Assembly (NCBI GenBank): GCA_945890905.1
Contig: CAMDDI010000160.1
Coordinates: 1-8,086 of the forward strand
Direction of reading: 5' to 3'
Length of the DNA: 8,086 nucleotides
From: Bacteriovorax stolpii
Lineage (GTDB): Bacteria; Bdellovibrionota; Bacteriovoracia; Bacteriovoracales; Bacteriovoracaceae
In this document: positions 7,344 to 8,086 of the stretch, piece after piece
Layout of the letters: each line of letters starts with the position of its first letter
Position numbering within the stretch: position 1 is the first letter of the stretch
Program-made: the position numbers and the translations under genes
Notes under the pieces: model-generated
Databases searched by the model: none
Told to the model about the DNA's origin: nothing
Seen by the model: the letters and a program-made list of their open reading frames with translations, nothing else

Positions 7344-8086
7344 GTTTCACCTTTGTTCATGGCCCATTCAAGAATGGCCATGCGGGCATAAACGCCATTG
7401 CCCATTTGTTTAAAGATGCGAGACTGAGGATGTTCAACAATTTCATCAGAGATTTCTATTCCGCGATTGAATGGTCCCGGATGAAGAATGATCGCCTTTG
7501 GTTTCATTTTCTTTTGTCGCTCTAGGTTGAGTCCAAATTGCTCGTGATAAGATTTCGCATCCAACTCAAGACTCTCATGCCGCTCGAGTTGAATTCTGAG
7601 CATCATGACTGCGTCTACTTGGGGGAGAGCCTCATCAAAAGACATTTTCTTAATGAAGCTTTTTGTCGGTTTGGGAACTAAAGGTTCTGGTCCACAAAGA
7701 TACACTTCCATTCCGAGAATTTCGGCTGCTACCATGAGTGAGCCCGCAACTCGGGAATGTTTGATATCGCCACAGATGGCGACCTTGAGACCTTTAAGAT
7801 CGTTGAACTCTTGCTTGAGAGTGAGCAGATCCAGCAGACCTTGAGAGGGATGCTCGAATTTCCCAGCACCAGCACTCAAAAGTGGGCGATTAATTTTATC
7901 TTGAATGTCATCGAAGACATGATCATCTGAGTGTCTAAAAATGATTCCATCTACTCCTAAACTTTCTAATGTTTTGAGAGTGTCGTAAACTGTTTCACCT
8001 TTTTTAACACTGGAATTCTCAGGAACAAAATTCACAATTTCGGCACCTAATCGCTTGGCCGCAATTTCAAAGGAGCAGCGAGTCCG
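7340..8086 (-). CDS. pyrB: Aspartate carbamoyltransferase catalytic chain, 5' end outside window
   Basis: PyrB condenses carbamoyl phosphate with L-aspartate to give N-carbamoyl-L-aspartate, the committed step of pyrimidine synthesis. The last 248 codons are present. The frame stays open to the edge, reading RTRCSFEIAAKRLGAEIVNF, which is the end of the family's STRTR(x)SFE carbamoyl-phosphate loop; the GTG at 8035 is therefore internal. Further motifs are SSVKKGET (the mobile 80s-type loop lysine), IIFRH, AGAGKFEHPSQGLLDL (HPSQ at 7841-7852, catalytic histidine), GDIKHSRVAGS, MMLRIQLERH and HPGPFNRG (about 7460-7483), which builds the aspartate site. The family often has GDG where this protein has GAG before HPSQ; this is a tolerated variation. 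No pyrI regulatory-chain gene follows, so the enzyme probably works as the simple trimer or in a complex with a dihydroorotase encoded elsewhere. The missing N-terminus is about 50-60 residues. Confidence 0.96.
   Translation of the reverse strand, partial: RTRCSFEIAAKRLGAEIVNFVPENSSVKKGETVYDTLKTLESLGVDGIIFRHSDDHVFDDIQDKINRPLLSAGAGKFEHPSQGLLDLLTLKQEFNDLKGLKVAICGDIKHSRVAGSLMVAAEILGMEVYLCGPEPLVPKPTKSFIKKMSFDEALPQVDAVMMLRIQLERHESLELDAKSYHEQFGLNLERQKKMKPKAIILHPGPFNRGIEISDEIVEHPQSRIFKQMGNGVYARMAILEWAMNKGET
7348..7354 (-). promoter_or_regulatory. Ribosome binding site of carA inside pyrB
   Basis: On the minus strand AAAGGTG lies 4 nt before the carA ATG at 7343. It sits in the last codons of pyrB (Lys-Gly-Glu-Thr-stop). 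With the ATGA overlap it supports this start and translational re-initiation after pyrB. Confidence 0.7.

Larger units (their letters stand above)
515..8086 (-). other. Pyrimidine biosynthesis operon pyrB-carA-carB-pyrF-pyrE-lysA (partial)
   Basis: Six same-strand genes have junctions of -4, +3, -4, 0 and -4 nt in order from pyrB to lysA. There is no room for promoters or terminators between them, so one transcript is inferred. The promoter and any attenuator or PyrR-type leader would be to the right of the window. The set supplies every UMP-pathway enzyme except dihydroorotase (PyrC) and dihydroorotate dehydrogenase (PyrD, with PyrK where used), and appends the terminal lysine enzyme. Confidence 0.85.

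Noticed and set aside
7340..8035. pyrB starting at the GTG at 8035.
   Set aside because: The frame upstream encodes the conserved RTRxSFE substrate loop of aspartate carbamoyltransferase, so the gene continues past the window edge.

Overview
This is an ordinary, gene-dense piece of bacterial core genome with essentially no non-coding space. All of the minus strand except the first 514 bases is one tightly packed gene series, read right to left: pyrB (5' end outside the window), carA, carB, pyrF, pyrE, lysA. The first five encode steps of de novo UMP synthesis. The sixth encodes diaminopimelate decarboxylase, the last step of lysine synthesis. The left edge holds the 3' part of cysS (cysteinyl-tRNA synthetase) on the plus strand, convergent with lysA.

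The genes fit together as follows. CarA releases ammonia from glutamine and CarB turns it into carbamoyl phosphate. PyrB joins this to aspartate, giving carbamoyl-aspartate. PyrC and dihydroorotate dehydrogenase (PyrD) must then act, but neither is encoded here. PyrE adds orotate to PRPP, and PyrF decarboxylates OMP to UMP. LysA, which makes L-lysine from meso-diaminopimelate, is the metabolic outsider.

The junctions are extremely tight. There are ATGA stop/start overlaps at pyrB/carA, carB/pyrF and pyrE/lysA, a 3-nt gap at carA/carB and a 0-nt gap at pyrF/pyrE. Each downstream start has a purine-rich ribosome binding site inside the preceding gene. This indicates one polycistronic mRNA with translational coupling. 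The operon promoter and any leader regulation lie beyond the right edge. No gene-free stretch over 300 bases exists; the longest intergenic gap is 3 nt. I see no tRNA, rRNA, CRISPR array, insertion sequence or phage-like gene.

The organism cannot be fixed from this window. Base composition is moderately AT-rich. The order pyrB-carA-carB-pyrF-pyrE and the style of PyrE, PyrF and CarB resemble the Bacillus-type operon (with pyrC, pyrK and pyrD missing), yet lysA at the end is not part of that operon. A predatory-bacterium lineage such as Bdellovibrionota/Bacteriovoracia is one possibility, but that is a guess. I found no convincing undescribed system. The most unusual points are the lysA coupling, the TTAG overlap of convergent cysS and lysA, and a strong imperfect hairpin just inside the lysA 3' end.
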